Of a stretch of DNA of 64,000 nt, positions 46,009 through 58,300 are shown piece by piece. Location of the stretch: positions 34,061-98,060 of the forward strand of contig JANQSF010000130.1 in the NCBI GenBank assembly GCA_028284155.1, given 5' to 3'. A program made the position numbers and the translations under genes. This DNA is from Phycisphaeraceae bacterium (GTDB lineage: Bacteria; Planctomycetota; Phycisphaerae; Phycisphaerales; Phycisphaeraceae). Below the pieces are notes generated by a model. That model ran no database searches and was not told the DNA's origin. It was given only the letters and a program-made list of their open reading frames with translations. How positions within the stretch are numbered: the stretch's first letter is position 1; the number at the start of each line of letters is the position of its first letter.

Positions 46009-46354
46009 CGTACGACGTGTGATCAGAATCTGTCTATTGAGTGCAATGACGAGTCCAGTTTGCAAGTGGAGTACTCGGCGCTCAAACGTGAACCTGTGCC
46101 GTTGACGACAAACCCACCGTCGAGTCGGCCGAGTATGCTTGCTGGGTCAGGTGTTGATATGCCCCTCGACTTGATGAAGCCGGCTCATTTCGTTGGCTGC
46201 TTTTCGGACGGATTCATCCGGTAGCCGGTCAGGAAACGCTCAAGTGCTCGAAGATGCGCGCACCCTGAGTGTGAATTGTCGCTCCAAACCCCGAATGGGA
46301 TGAGTCCCGAAGAACAGCCCCCGTGTGAAACGAGCCGCTGCCCCAGCGACGACA
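46009..46354. other. 346-base gap between the two converging giant genes
   Basis: No clear terminator or established gene. TACTCGGC (46072-46079) and GCCGAGTA (46128-46135) form an 8-bp inverted repeat 48 bases apart. CGGAT-TC-ATCCG at 46209-46220 is a very tight hairpin. On the minus strand a 56-codon frame runs from ATG at 46355 (sharing one base with the second giant's TGA stop) to TGA at 46185; see findings. Confidence 0.45.
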
Positions 46355-49300
46355 TCAAAAGGCGAAGTTGCTCGTGTTGTTCATCTCCGAAACGGTTACA
46401 CCCTGAAGCAGCACGAATGTCCGCGCTCGCGATGGTCCGGTTGGACCGTCGGCGTCCAGCAGCATGATCGTGTTGCCCCCGGACTGCCGGAAACTGATCC
46501 AGCCATCAGCCAACGGGTCGCTGCTGCTGTAACCGATCGCGGCCAACAGATCGGTCAAGACCATCAGGTCCACGCCCACCTCAAAGTCGGTGATGATGTC
46601 ACCCGCGTCGGTGATATTCTGGTAGACGAACTGGTCGGCCCCACCGCCGCCGGTCAGCGTGTCACGGTTGCGCAAACCGATAATGATGTCGGCTGTCGCC
46701 GTGCCCACCAGGTTGTCCCGGCCGTTGGTGCCGATGATGACATTCGGCTCCGCCTCGTCGTTGTCCCGGTTCACCACGATCACGTCGTCGGGATCAAATC
46801 CGGCGAACGCCGGGTCGGAGCTCGTCGCAGTGCCGAGCGTGATCGTGTGCGTGATATCGCCGTCCACGTCGGGGTCGTCGACACCTAGCACGGTCACCGT
46901 GACAGGCGTCGTGTCCGTCAGCATCAGCGTCAACGTGTCACTGAACGGCTGGCCGTTCACACTGACCTGCCCTTCGGTCGAGTCGTTGACGGTGATGTCG
47001 ATACTCACCGGCGCGGTGGGTGTCTGCGACAACGCGACGGTGAATGTGTCCGTCGTGCCGTCTTCGCTCGTCGTCAGGCCGTCGCCGGTGTCGACAACCA
47101 CCTCGCCGTCCGTCGGCACGTTGTTCACGGTCACGGTAACCGTGGCGGTGTCCGTCCCGCCGTTGTTGTCGCTGACGGTGTAGGTAAACGTATCGACGCC
47201 GTCGAAGTCGGGATCGGGGGTATAGGCGATCGTCCCGTCAGCCTCGATGACCGCGCTGCCGTTGGGCGGGTCGGTCACGTTGGAGACCGCCAACGTGTCA
47301 CCGTCGACATCGCCGTCGTTACCAAGCACGTCGAGGTTGACGGCCATGTTCTCGTCGGTCGACGCCGTGTCGTCCATCGCGACGGGAGCGTCGTTGACCG
47401 GGTTGACGGTGATATTCACCGTCGCCGTGTCTGTCCCGCCGTTGCCGTCGCTGATCGTGTAGGTGAAGGAATCGCTGCCGTTGAAGTTCAGGTCGGGCGT
47501 GTATGTCACCGTATTGTCGGGGTTAATCGCCGCCGAGCCGTTGGCCGGGTCGCTCACCATTGTCACCTGCAACTGATCGCCGTCGACATCGACATCGCCG
47601 TTGAGAACGGGCACGACGCGTGGCGTGTCTTCATCGGTCGATGTGTTGTTGTCGGCCGCGACGGGGGCGTCATTGAACGGGTTGACGGTGATGCTCACCG
47701 TCGCCGACGCCATCCCACCGTTGCCGTCGTCCACCGTGTACGTGAACGAATCGTCGCCGTTGAAGTTGGCGTCCGGCGTGTACGTCACCGTGCCGTCCGG
47801 GTTGATCACCGCGTCGCCGTTGGCCGGATCGCTCACCTCGGTCAGTGTCAACGTGTCTCCGTCCACGTCGGATGTCAGGTCGAGCAACGCGAGCAGGATC
47901 GGCGTGTCTTCGTCCGTCGTGTCGCTCGTGTCGTTAGCGACCGGGTCGTCGTTGATCGGGTTGACGGTGATGCTCACGGTCGCCGACGCCGTCCCGCCGT
48001 TGCCGTCGTCCACCGTGTACGTGAACGAATCGTCGCCGTTGAAGTCGGCGTCCGGCGTGTACGTCACCGTGCCGTCTGGGTTGATCACTGCGTCGCCATT
48101 GGCCGGGTCACTCACCTCCGTCAGGGTCAGCGTGTCGCCATCCACGTCTGACGTCAGGTCTAACAATGCCAGCAGCAGCGGCGTGTCTTCGTCCGTCGTG
48201 TCGCTCAAGTCGTCGGCAACGGGGTCGTCGTTGATTGGATTGACCGTGATCGTCACCGTCGCCAGCGTCGCGCCGCCGTTGCCGTCGTCCGCGAGGTACG
48301 TAAACGTGTCCGTCCCATGGAAGTCCGTGTCGGGCGTGTACGTGAACGACCCGTCCGGCATCAGGTCGAGTTCGCCGTTGGCCGGGCCCGTGCCCAGCAC
48401 GGCCGTCAGCGAATCGCCGTCAATGTCGTCGTCGTTGTCCAAAACGCCGTCGACCACGTCAACCGTCAGCACGTTGTCCTCGTCCACGGCGTAAGCGTCG
48501 TTCATCGCGTCGGGCGGCGAGTTGGTCTGACCTTCCAGCCGGATCAGGACGTTGTCGATCTCGACCATGCTATCCAGTTCGCCGAAGCCCAGCAGGTCGA
48601 AGAAGACCGTCGCGTTGCCGGTCAGGCCGGTCAGGTCAACCTCGACCGTCAACGGCAGCGCGAGGTTCGCCTGCTGACCGGACACGGCCACGCCGGGCAC
48701 GGACACGTCCGCGCCGAAGTAAGTCGTGCCGTCGGACTGGATGTTCAAAATCGCGTCGGTGTTCGCCAGCCCGGCGGCCGGCGCGACCAAGGGGTCGAAC
48801 GAACCGCTGTCTAGCAGCGCGACCTCGAACGCGTCGGGCAGGGTCAGCGGCGACCCGTTCAGGTCGAGGCTGACGATCGTGAACAGCAGCGTTTCGGCGT
48901 TGGCCGGCACGTCGAACGACTGGCGGAACCGGCTGGTCGCGGCACCGTCTTCGGTCAGCTTGCCGCGGCTGTCGACGACCTGCGCCGTGCCCAGCGTGTC
49001 CCAACCGAAGCCGGCGTCGGACGGGTCGGCGATGTTGAATCGGCCGTTCTCCAGGTCCGTCTCCGCGGCGGTGAACAGGTCGTCATTCACCGATACGAAT
49101 GAAGAACCGCCGGACACGCCAATCGCCCCGCTCGACACGCCGGCGCTGCCCGGCCCGACCGGGTCGTTGACGACCCACTCGCCGCCGCCGGCCACGACCG
49201 CATCCAACAGGAACGTGTCTTCGGTGATCAGCACGCGCACCGGCTGGTCAGCGGCAGCCCCGTCGTCGAGCAACGCCGTGCCGCGGTAACCCGTCGCCTC

Positions 49301-52300
49301 GGCGTCGACGCGCAGCGTCAGGTCGGTCAGCGACACGCCGCCACGGTCGGTAGACAAGTCGATCGGCTCGGCAAACTCGATGTCGCCGACGACCGCGAAG
49401 CCGTCGTCGTTGATGCGGATGAAGCTGTCGTCACCGCTAAAGACGAACGTGGCGTCGTCCAGGAACGGGAACGTCACCGCGGGCCGCAACTCGAACCACT
49501 GCGCGTCTTCGTTCAGCGTCAACTCCAGGTCGTCCACTTCGACTTCGCGGATGCCGAACAGTTCGACGGCGAACTGTTCCGAAAGAGTTTGCGACGGTAT
49601 GCCGAGACTGTACCCGTCGCCGTTGATGGTCAGCGGGTTGCCGCTGTTGATGAAGGTGAACTCCAAGACGGCCAGCGGATCGACCGGCTGGATCGAGTCG
49701 CGCGGCGCCAAATCGTCCGGCAACGACACCGGGCCGTCGAACTCGAACTGCGGGTCCCATTCGGGATCCGCGATCGACTGGTCGGCCGTGAAGTCGAACC
49801 CGCCGACCCGCATGTCCAGGCTGAGAATCGTTGCCTGGTCGCCGACCGACGTGAAGTCGGGCATCACAATCAACTGGCCAACGCCGTCGAAGAACACCAG
49901 CGCGGCGATCTCGACGTCCGGCCCGTTCAGCTCGCCTTCGCCATTGATCTGCCAGCCGCCGCCAACCTGTTCAAGCATGAAGCCGACATCGAGCAGGCCC
50001 CAGTCGTTGTTGACGCGCAGCCGATCGAACTCGAGAAGCCCGTCATAGGAAACCTCACTGGTCGAAAATGCCTCCTCATTAAGCAGGAAGAACTGGCCGT
50101 CGTCGATGGCCACGTCAGTAGCCGCGTCGAACTGCGGAACGTAGAACGAGCCGCCTAGTCGCACCTGCGTGCCGTCGTCGACGGGGCTGTCCATGCGCAG
50201 CCGCCGCGTCTCCAACTCGATCAGGTCCAGGTCGAGCGTCAGGTCCAGCGGGCCGCCCGGCAAGGTGAATGGCGTCAGGGTGATCGCGCTGGGCGTAATC
50301 TCGATGTAGCGGTCGCCGGTCAGCGGGATCGTGCCGCCGCCCAACTCTGGTTGAAACGTCAACTCGCCGCGCAGCCGCAGGCCTCCGTCGGTGCGCTCGT
50401 CGCTGGGCAACAGGAACTCGAGCAATTCAAGGTCTATTTTAATACCGCCAATGGTGAAATCGTCCGGCAGGTCGCCGCTGTCGTCGACCGACGAGGTAAC
50501 GCGACCGTTCGCATCAATCACGAACTCGCCCTGCAACAGCGGATCGTTGGCCACGCTCAACAGTCGTATGTCACCGCGGAAGGTCGTCGCGTCCAACTCG
50601 GCCAGTACGTCGCCGGTGATCTCGAGTAACGGGACAAACGGTTGGCCCTTTATCGGCTCCAGACCGACCAGTACCTGACCACCCAGCAGCTCACTCCCAT
50701 GCGTCGAGGCTTTGAAGTCGAACTGGCCGGTTACGACCTCAACGCGCAGTGGCGCGAAGTTCGGCCCGACCGCCTCGATCATGAAGACGTTATTCGTCAG
50801 GCCGCCGGCCACTGCTTCGTGCGACTCGACCACGTCACCCGAGTCGGCCACGCCGTCGGATTCGTCAGCCGGCTGATCGACGAAAACAAACCACTTCAAG
50901 TCGTCCAGTGAAACGTCGGCTGGGAAGTTGACACCGGTCAGGTCAACGCTGACCTGACGCTGCGCCTCTGCGCCCGGCTCGATCGGCACGCTGTACGACT
51001 GCGAATCGACGAGCAAGCGGAAACCGTCAGCCGACGCATCGAACACGTCGGCGTCGGTGGCGAGCCAGAGTTGCTCCGTCCAATTCTGACCGGCCGGCAC
51101 GGGGGCGTCGCCCGCGTTGGTTACGACGTATGCGACGTCGCCCAGCACGGCGTTCTCGACGACCGGCACGCGCTCGAACTCAGTCACCACCAGGTCGGGC
51201 GTCTGCCACAGCGCGGGCACGGCCCGTTCGTTGTCGGCCCGGTTGGCGTCCGGCACGTCGGTCTGCGTGTCGAGCACGACGACAACTTCCAACCCCTCGC
51301 GCACCTGGTCGATGGTCACCACACCGTCGCGTGGCGAAGACTGCGGCCCGACCTCGGGCATCTCGACCGTGACCTCGCGAGGGCCGGCAGCGCTGAACGT
51401 GTTCGCTGTGAGCAGTTGCTCGTAGCCGAAGCCATCGACGCGCCCGTCGTCGGTCAGCCAAACCTCCTCGGTCCACTCTTTTCCGTTGCCGATCAGGCCG
51501 GCGTTGGCCAGCGCGACCTCATAATTGAACGTTGTCTGCTTGTCGAACTCGGCCGGCTGTTGCGGCAGGTCGCTGACCGACAGGTCGGGCAGGTCGAGCG
51601 TGAACGTGCGTGTGACCTTCTGCACGCCGAAGTCGCCCGGGATGCCGCCGACACCGATCAGGTTGATCATCTCCGACCCGTCCAGCGGAACGTTCAGGTA
51701 GAGGTCCGGGTCCGGCTCGGGCGGGTTGTTGAGCTGGTCGATGATGTTGTCGATGCTGAACACGCCGATCGAGTCGATGCCGCGGAAGCCCACATAGAAC
51801 AGCCGCTCGTTTTGTGACAGTGCGATGCGTTCGGCGAAACCGATCGCCACCGGGAACGTCGCCGCGATCAGTTCCGGGTTGTCGCTGAGCGGGTCGGCGA
51901 TGATGCCGACCGTCGAACCGACCAGCGTGCCGAAGTACGCCGGCTGCCCCGGCAACGACGTGAAGAACGGGTCGTGCGACGGAACGTTGCGGAGGAAGTC
52001 GTTGTGGCCCGCGACCAGGGCGAAGCTCAGGTCGCTGAGCACGACGACGCCCGACGGGTTGTTCACGTCGAAGGCGTCGACGCGTTCACCAAGCGTGATG
52101 TCCACGAAGCCGCTTTCGTCGATCGACAGCGTGTCCGGGTCGAATCGGCCGAAGCCATCTGGTGTATCGAAGACGGCGTCGGTAAAGAAGACGGCCGAGG
52201 TCGCGTCGGCGTCACCCAGTTCGCCGGCCGGCGCAAGTCCTTCGACGGTAAGAGCGATCGGGATGAAGATCGTTGCAACAGTGGCTGGCAACGCCGCCGG

Positions 52301-55300
52301 GCCGGCCGCGACAGCACCGGCAGACATTGGCACGTTAGCCGCACCGCTGGACGAGACAGGGTCAGAAGTTGACGTTGTGAAACCGTTCGGCGAAACGCCC
52401 GCCGACCCCGGCGCAAGGCCACCCACCGACTCCGTGTTGCCGAAGTTGATACCGAGTGCGAACTCACCGGCGCCGACCGTGACCAGTTGCGGCTCGCCGT
52501 CGGCCGGCAGGGTCTGTGTGAAGCCGATCTGCTCGACCTCGCGCAACGTGTACGGCCCCGGCGCCACGATGAAGACGTAATTGCCATTCTCGTCCGTCTC
52601 GATGCACGGCTCGGTCGCGTGCTCGTCGCAGACACCGTCGCCAGAGACCGGATTGTTCAGCACGCCGTCGTCGTTGGCGTCGATGTAGATCACCCAGTCG
52701 GCCAGCCCCGGCTCTTCCGGTTGGCGCTCGCCGTCGCCGTTCAGGTCGTTGAACTTCGTGCCGGCGATGAGTTGCAGCGCCCCGCCCGACTGCGGCTCGT
52801 TGCCGAAATCGAGCCCGACGACATCTACGCCGCTGAGGTTGATCACGTCCAGCGCCCCGGTTGTCAGTGCAAATGCACCGAAAGCCTGCTGCGTGATCGT
52901 GTGCGTGCCGGGACCGACGTCGTCGAATGAGTATTGACCGTTCGGACCCGTCGTGTTCGAAACGACCGACGAACCGTCACCGTTCAGGTCGAGTTCGACG
53001 GTCGCGCCGGCCAGGCCAGGCTCGTCGCCGTCGCGCACGCCGTCGCCGTTGATGTCGATAAACGACACACCGGACAGCGTGGTCAGCTCGAAGTTGCCAA
53101 ACTCGACCGCGGCGGCACCGCCGTTGTCGATGTCCGATTGTGATACTGTGATTGCCGCGGGCGCCGTTGACGTCTGCTCCCAGCCGGCGACGGCAATCTC
53201 TTCGACCGTGTAGTCACCCGGTTCCGTCACGGCGAACGCAAACGCCCCGTCCGGGCCCGCTTCGGTGCGCGCCACCTCGCCGACGCCGGCGCGGAGCAGG
53301 CGGATCGTAAACGGTTCGTCCGGAGCTTCCTCGTCGGCGTCGCGGTTTCCGTCGCCGTCGGTGTCCTCGTACTTGACGCCCGTGATGGCGAATCCGCCGA
53401 ATGGCAGCACGGTCGAAAACTCCGACGTGTCGCCGGTCGCCTCGTTCGTGGCTGTGGCCGTGACACGTGTCGCCGGTTCACTCAGTTCGATCGTGAAGTC
53501 GGCGTGCCCCGTCGCGTCCGTCGTCACCAATGCAGAGCCGAGAAACGCCCCGCCCCGCCCGATGTCCGGCGCGTCGCCCTGCGTCTCGTAAATGTCAATA
53601 CGGAACGACTCATTCGCCAGGCTGTCCAGCGAACCGGTGACCTCGAAGTCGCCGCTGACGGCGGCGTCCAGCGTGGCCAGCACCGGCGTGTTCTGCAGGT
53701 CGTTGCCGCCGGTGTCGCTGTCATCCAGGTCGTTGGCGGTCGGCCCGTCGTCGCCCAGGTCGATCGCCAGGCCACCGTTGCCCGTGAAGAAATTGCCGCG
53801 GATCGTCGCGCCCTGCGCAGTGTCGGCCACGGTCACGCCGTTGTCGGCGTTGAAGGCAATCGTGTTGACGATCAACGGGTCGACGCTACCGATCGTCACG
53901 TTGTTCGAGTCGTCAATGAAGACACCACTGCCGCCGTTGCCGAAGTCGCCGAAACCCAGCGCGCCCGTGCCGATGTTGTTCCCCAACAGCGTGGTGTCGT
54001 CCGAACTGATCAGATGCACACCGTGATCGTCGTTGCCGGAGATAGCGTTCGTGCCGGCGGGGCCGCCGTCGCCGATCGCCCCGTTGGTGACGTTCTCGAA
54101 GCGGACTCCGTCGCCCGCGTTGTTCATACCCGGGCTGCCCGCCGCGTTGACGCCGACATTGTTGCCCAACAGTTGGACCATGTCGCTGTCGCTGGCGTGG
54201 ACGCCGTGTCCCTCGTTGCCGACGATCAGGTTGCCTGCCAACGCGCCGACGCCGCCGATGCGGGTGTCGTCCGCGCCGTCGATACGCACACCGGGTCCCT
54301 CGTTGGCCGTGGCGAACAGACCGGTCGTCTGAGCGCCGATGAAGTTGTTGAACACGCGCGTGAACGTCGCGCCGCCGTCGACTGTCAGGCCGGGGCCTTC
54401 GTTGCCCGAAATGACGTTGCGGTCGGCCCCAAGACCGCCGCCGATCAACGTGTCGTTAGTGTCGCTGCCGGTCACGCGGACGCCGCCGGCCTCGTTGGCC
54501 AGCGGGCTCTTGCCGTCGATCGTCAGTCCGACCAGGTTGCCGCCCACCCGGGTCTGCGTCGCGCCGCCGCGCACCAGCAGGCCAAAACCGGGATTGCCCG
54601 ACAGGACGTTGCCCGCGCCGATGTCGCCGACGACGCTGTTCGCAGCGCCGTCGACAATGACGCCGTGGCCGGTCAGCGGTTGACCCGAGCCGCCGTTGCC
54701 GATCGGCGTCAACCCACGCAGGTCGGAGCCGACGTAGTTGCCGATGACCTCGTTGCCGACGGACGCCGCGCCGCGGACAATGACGCCGTTGGCGCGGTTG
54801 CCGCTGATGACGTTGCGGTTCGAGCTGCCCGCGCCGCCGACGGTGTTGGCCGGGCTGTCCTCGATGACCACGCCGTTACCGGAACCGATGACCAGCACGT
54901 CGCCGTTGGGCAGTTCCGATCCGCCGGTCACGTCGACGCCGATGCGGTTGCCACGCAGCACGTTACCCGTCGCCCCGCCGCGGAGGGTGACGCCGTCGCC
55001 GGCGTTGCCGCTGACGACGTTGCCCTCGCTGTTCAACGACCCGCCCAGCGTGTTGTCGTCGGCCCCGTCAATCAGCACGCCGCCCAACGCGTTGGCGATC
55101 GCGTTCAGTCCGTCGATGTCCGTTCCGATCAGGTTGCTCTGCACGAAATTGTCGGTAGCGCGCGTGGCGGCCGGCGACGTGATGCGCACGCCGAACCCGC
55201 TGTTGCCCGAAACGACATTGCCGCTACCGAAGCCGCCGATCAGCGTATTCGTCGCGCCGTGCAATCGCACGCCGTCCGACCCGTTGCCCACCGCGCTGCC

Positions 55301-58300
55301 GCCGTCGCCGCTGACGCCAATCAGATTGCTCTGCACAGTGTTGCCGTCGGCCGGCGCAACGCCATCGGACTCGACGCGCACACCCTCAGCCGAGTTGCCA
55401 CCGATGACGTTCGCCGACTCCGGCGTCGTGCCGCCGACCGTGTTTCCCGACGCGTTGAAAAGGAACACGCCCGCCCCGCCGTTGCCCAGCGCCGCCGTCC
55501 CGGTTAAGTCGAGACCGATCACATTGCCCTCGGCGAAGTTACGCATCGACTCCACGCCCTCGATGCGCACACCGCCCGCGGTGTTGCCGCTGATGACGTT
55601 GCCTTCGCCGAGGAACGGGCCACCGATGCGCGTGTCGAGCGTATCGATCAGGACGACACCACGGCCGGTGTTGGGGATCGCCGCGTCGCCGTCCCGGTTC
55701 ACGCCGATGAAGTTGCCGTAGACGTCGTTGACCTGCGAGAAGATCCCGAACACGGGCGACTCGAATCGCAGCGCGTCGCCGGTGTTGCCACTGATGACAT
55801 TGCCCTGACCCGATGCCTGCCCGCCGATGGTCGTACCGAACGCGCTGCTGACCAGGACGCCGCCACCATTGGCGATCGCACTCTCACCTTCGCCGTCAGT
55901 GCCGATGAGGTTGCCAGCGATGGTCGTGTTATCGGCCCGCCGATCCGTGTCAAGCGTTTCGATAAAGACACCGAAGCCCGTGCTGCCGCTGATGACGTTA
56001 CCCGCGCCGTCCGCACCGCCGATGACGGTGTTGGATGCCCCGGCGACATGGACGCCGACGCCCGCATTGCCCAGCGCCGACATGCCGTCGATCGTGACGC
56101 CGATCCGGTTGCCCAGCACAGAGTTTTCGTCAGCCGAGAAGGCGCTATCCGCCGTCTGAATCAGCACGCCGTCCATACCGCTCGCGGCGATCAAGTTGCC
56201 GCCGCCCGGTCGGTCATCACCGATCCGGTTGCGCGGAGCGTCGACGATCTCGACGCCGTGCGATTGGTTGCCCAGTGCGATCATGCCGGTCGCGTCCGTG
56301 CCGATGATGTTGGCGCGCACCGCGTTGTCCGCCGCCTGATCGATGATGCGCACGCCCGACCCCGTACCGGCGCCGAGCCGGACGCCGCCGCTGATGACGT
56401 TGCCGCCGACGTTCGGGACGTCTTCCGTCCCGCCGACCGTGTTGTTCGTCGACCCCGCCCCTTCAATGGCCACGCCGTTTGCGTTGCCGAGCGTCGCGCC
56501 AGAACCGTCGCGGTCGATACCGATGTAGTTGTGCTGAACTAGGTTGGCCGTCGCCGCGCCGAGCGTGTCGACGATATGCACACCGGTTTCGTTGCCGCCG
56601 ATCAGGTTGCGATGCGCCGCCGTGTCGCCGCCGACCGTCGTCTGCGACGCGCCGTCGATGCGCACGCCGGCCAGCGCATTGCCCAGCGCCATCCGCCCGG
56701 TGCGGTCGAGACCGATGAAGTTGCCGTGTATCAAGTTGCCCGTCGCCGCCGCGCCGCTGACGCGCACGCCGTCGCCCGCGTGGCCGCTGATCAGGTTGCG
56801 GTCGCGCGGGTCGAGCCCGCCGACCACGTTGTCAGGGCTGCCGTCGATCCAGACGCCGATCCCCTCGTCCGGGTCGAGCGTGGGCATGGCCAGTGACGTC
56901 TCACCCGTGACATCCGTGCCGACGAAGTTGGCCGCCAACGTGTTGCCCGACGCGCCGCCCAGGATGTGTACGTTGACGACTTGTGCGCCGGCGATGACGT
57001 TGGACGATCCAAGACTTGCGACGTCCGGGTTCGCGCCCAACCGGTCACCGATCAGGTTGTTCGTCGATCCCCCGCCCTCGATGACGACACCTTTGTCGCC
57101 GCCTCCCAGCGAGATCGCGCCGGTCGTGTCCGTGCCGATCAGGTTGCCGACGATCATGTTGTTCGGCGCGTCGACCAGGCGCACACCCGTCGTGTTCGCC
57201 GAAATGACGTTGCGCGACGCAGCGGTCGAACCGCCGATCGTATTGCCCTCGCCCTGCATGATCAGCACGCCGGTTGCATTGCCGGCCGGCATGCCGTTCG
57301 TATCGACGCCGATCCGGCTGCCGATCAGCCGGTTGTTCGCACCGCGGTCGATCAACACACCCGTCGTCGTGTTGATCACGACCACGCTGTCGGCCAACCC
57401 TTCGCCGCCGATCGTGTTGTTCGCCGTGCGATCGATTAGGATACCCGTTTCGCCGCCGTCCACGACTGTGCCGGTCACCGCGTGACCGCCACTGCCGTCG
57501 AGGATGACACTCTTGTCAAACCCTTGGATGCGCACGCCGCGCAGCGCGCTGTCGTTCGTGTTGAAGTCGAACGCGTTGCCGAAGCCGGGGCCGACAACCG
57601 TAACGTGCTGCGGCCCGGTTGTACCGGGCTGCGTCGTCGCGTCGATAACGACGCGCTCGGTAATGACGGGCAGACTGTCCTCGACGTTGACTACCGGCGA
57701 GCCTCCGCTGAAATTGGGGATGTTGAACCGAATGGTGTCGTCGCCGAGTCGCGCGTTGGCGAACTCGATCGCCGCGCGCAGCGTCGTCTGCAATCCCGGC
57801 GTTGAAGGATCGATGTCCGGCACGCCGTCGCTGGAGTCGGCGTCCGACTCGTCCCCCGTGCGGTTGACCACAATGTCGATCGGCGCGACCGCCAGCCCGA
57901 ACACGCCGCCGCCTGTCTCGATCGGGATCCGCGTCTGCAGGTAGTTCGAACTGCTCGGGTCGATGTCCACGACATGGATGTAGCCGGGCAGACCCGAGTG
58001 CCGCAACGGGCCGTAGTTCGAGTCTCCGGGCGCCGTGGCGAACAACTGGAGCGACATCGCGTCGACCTCCAGGTCGCGCAGGCCGTCTTCCACCTGCGGC
58101 ACAGCAATTCGCTCAATCACCTTGTGGTAGTCCGGCGAGGCCGGGTCGGTGTCGATGACGTAAATGAACCCTTCGCGGTAGTCGCCGGCGAACAAGAGCT
58201 TGCCGTCCGGCGAGAACGCCAACGTGCCCGGCGCGGTTCCGCCGCCGGTGTTGATCACGCCAATGTCGCCGGGCGTTTTCGGCGTCAGATCGACCGCCTG

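Noticed and set aside
46255..46470. Plus-strand frame of about 60 codons just after the gap
   Set aside because: Mostly antisense to the conserved C-terminal tail of giant 2 and without a start signal.
53504..55507. 667-codon open frame on the plus strand
   Set aside because: It is antisense to the beta-helix repeats; the periodic Arg/Asp/Val content mirrors the repeats below it.
53700..57885. Regular repetition suggesting a CRISPR array or DNA satellite
   Set aside because: The repeats are coding, degenerate at DNA level and translate to beta-helix units.
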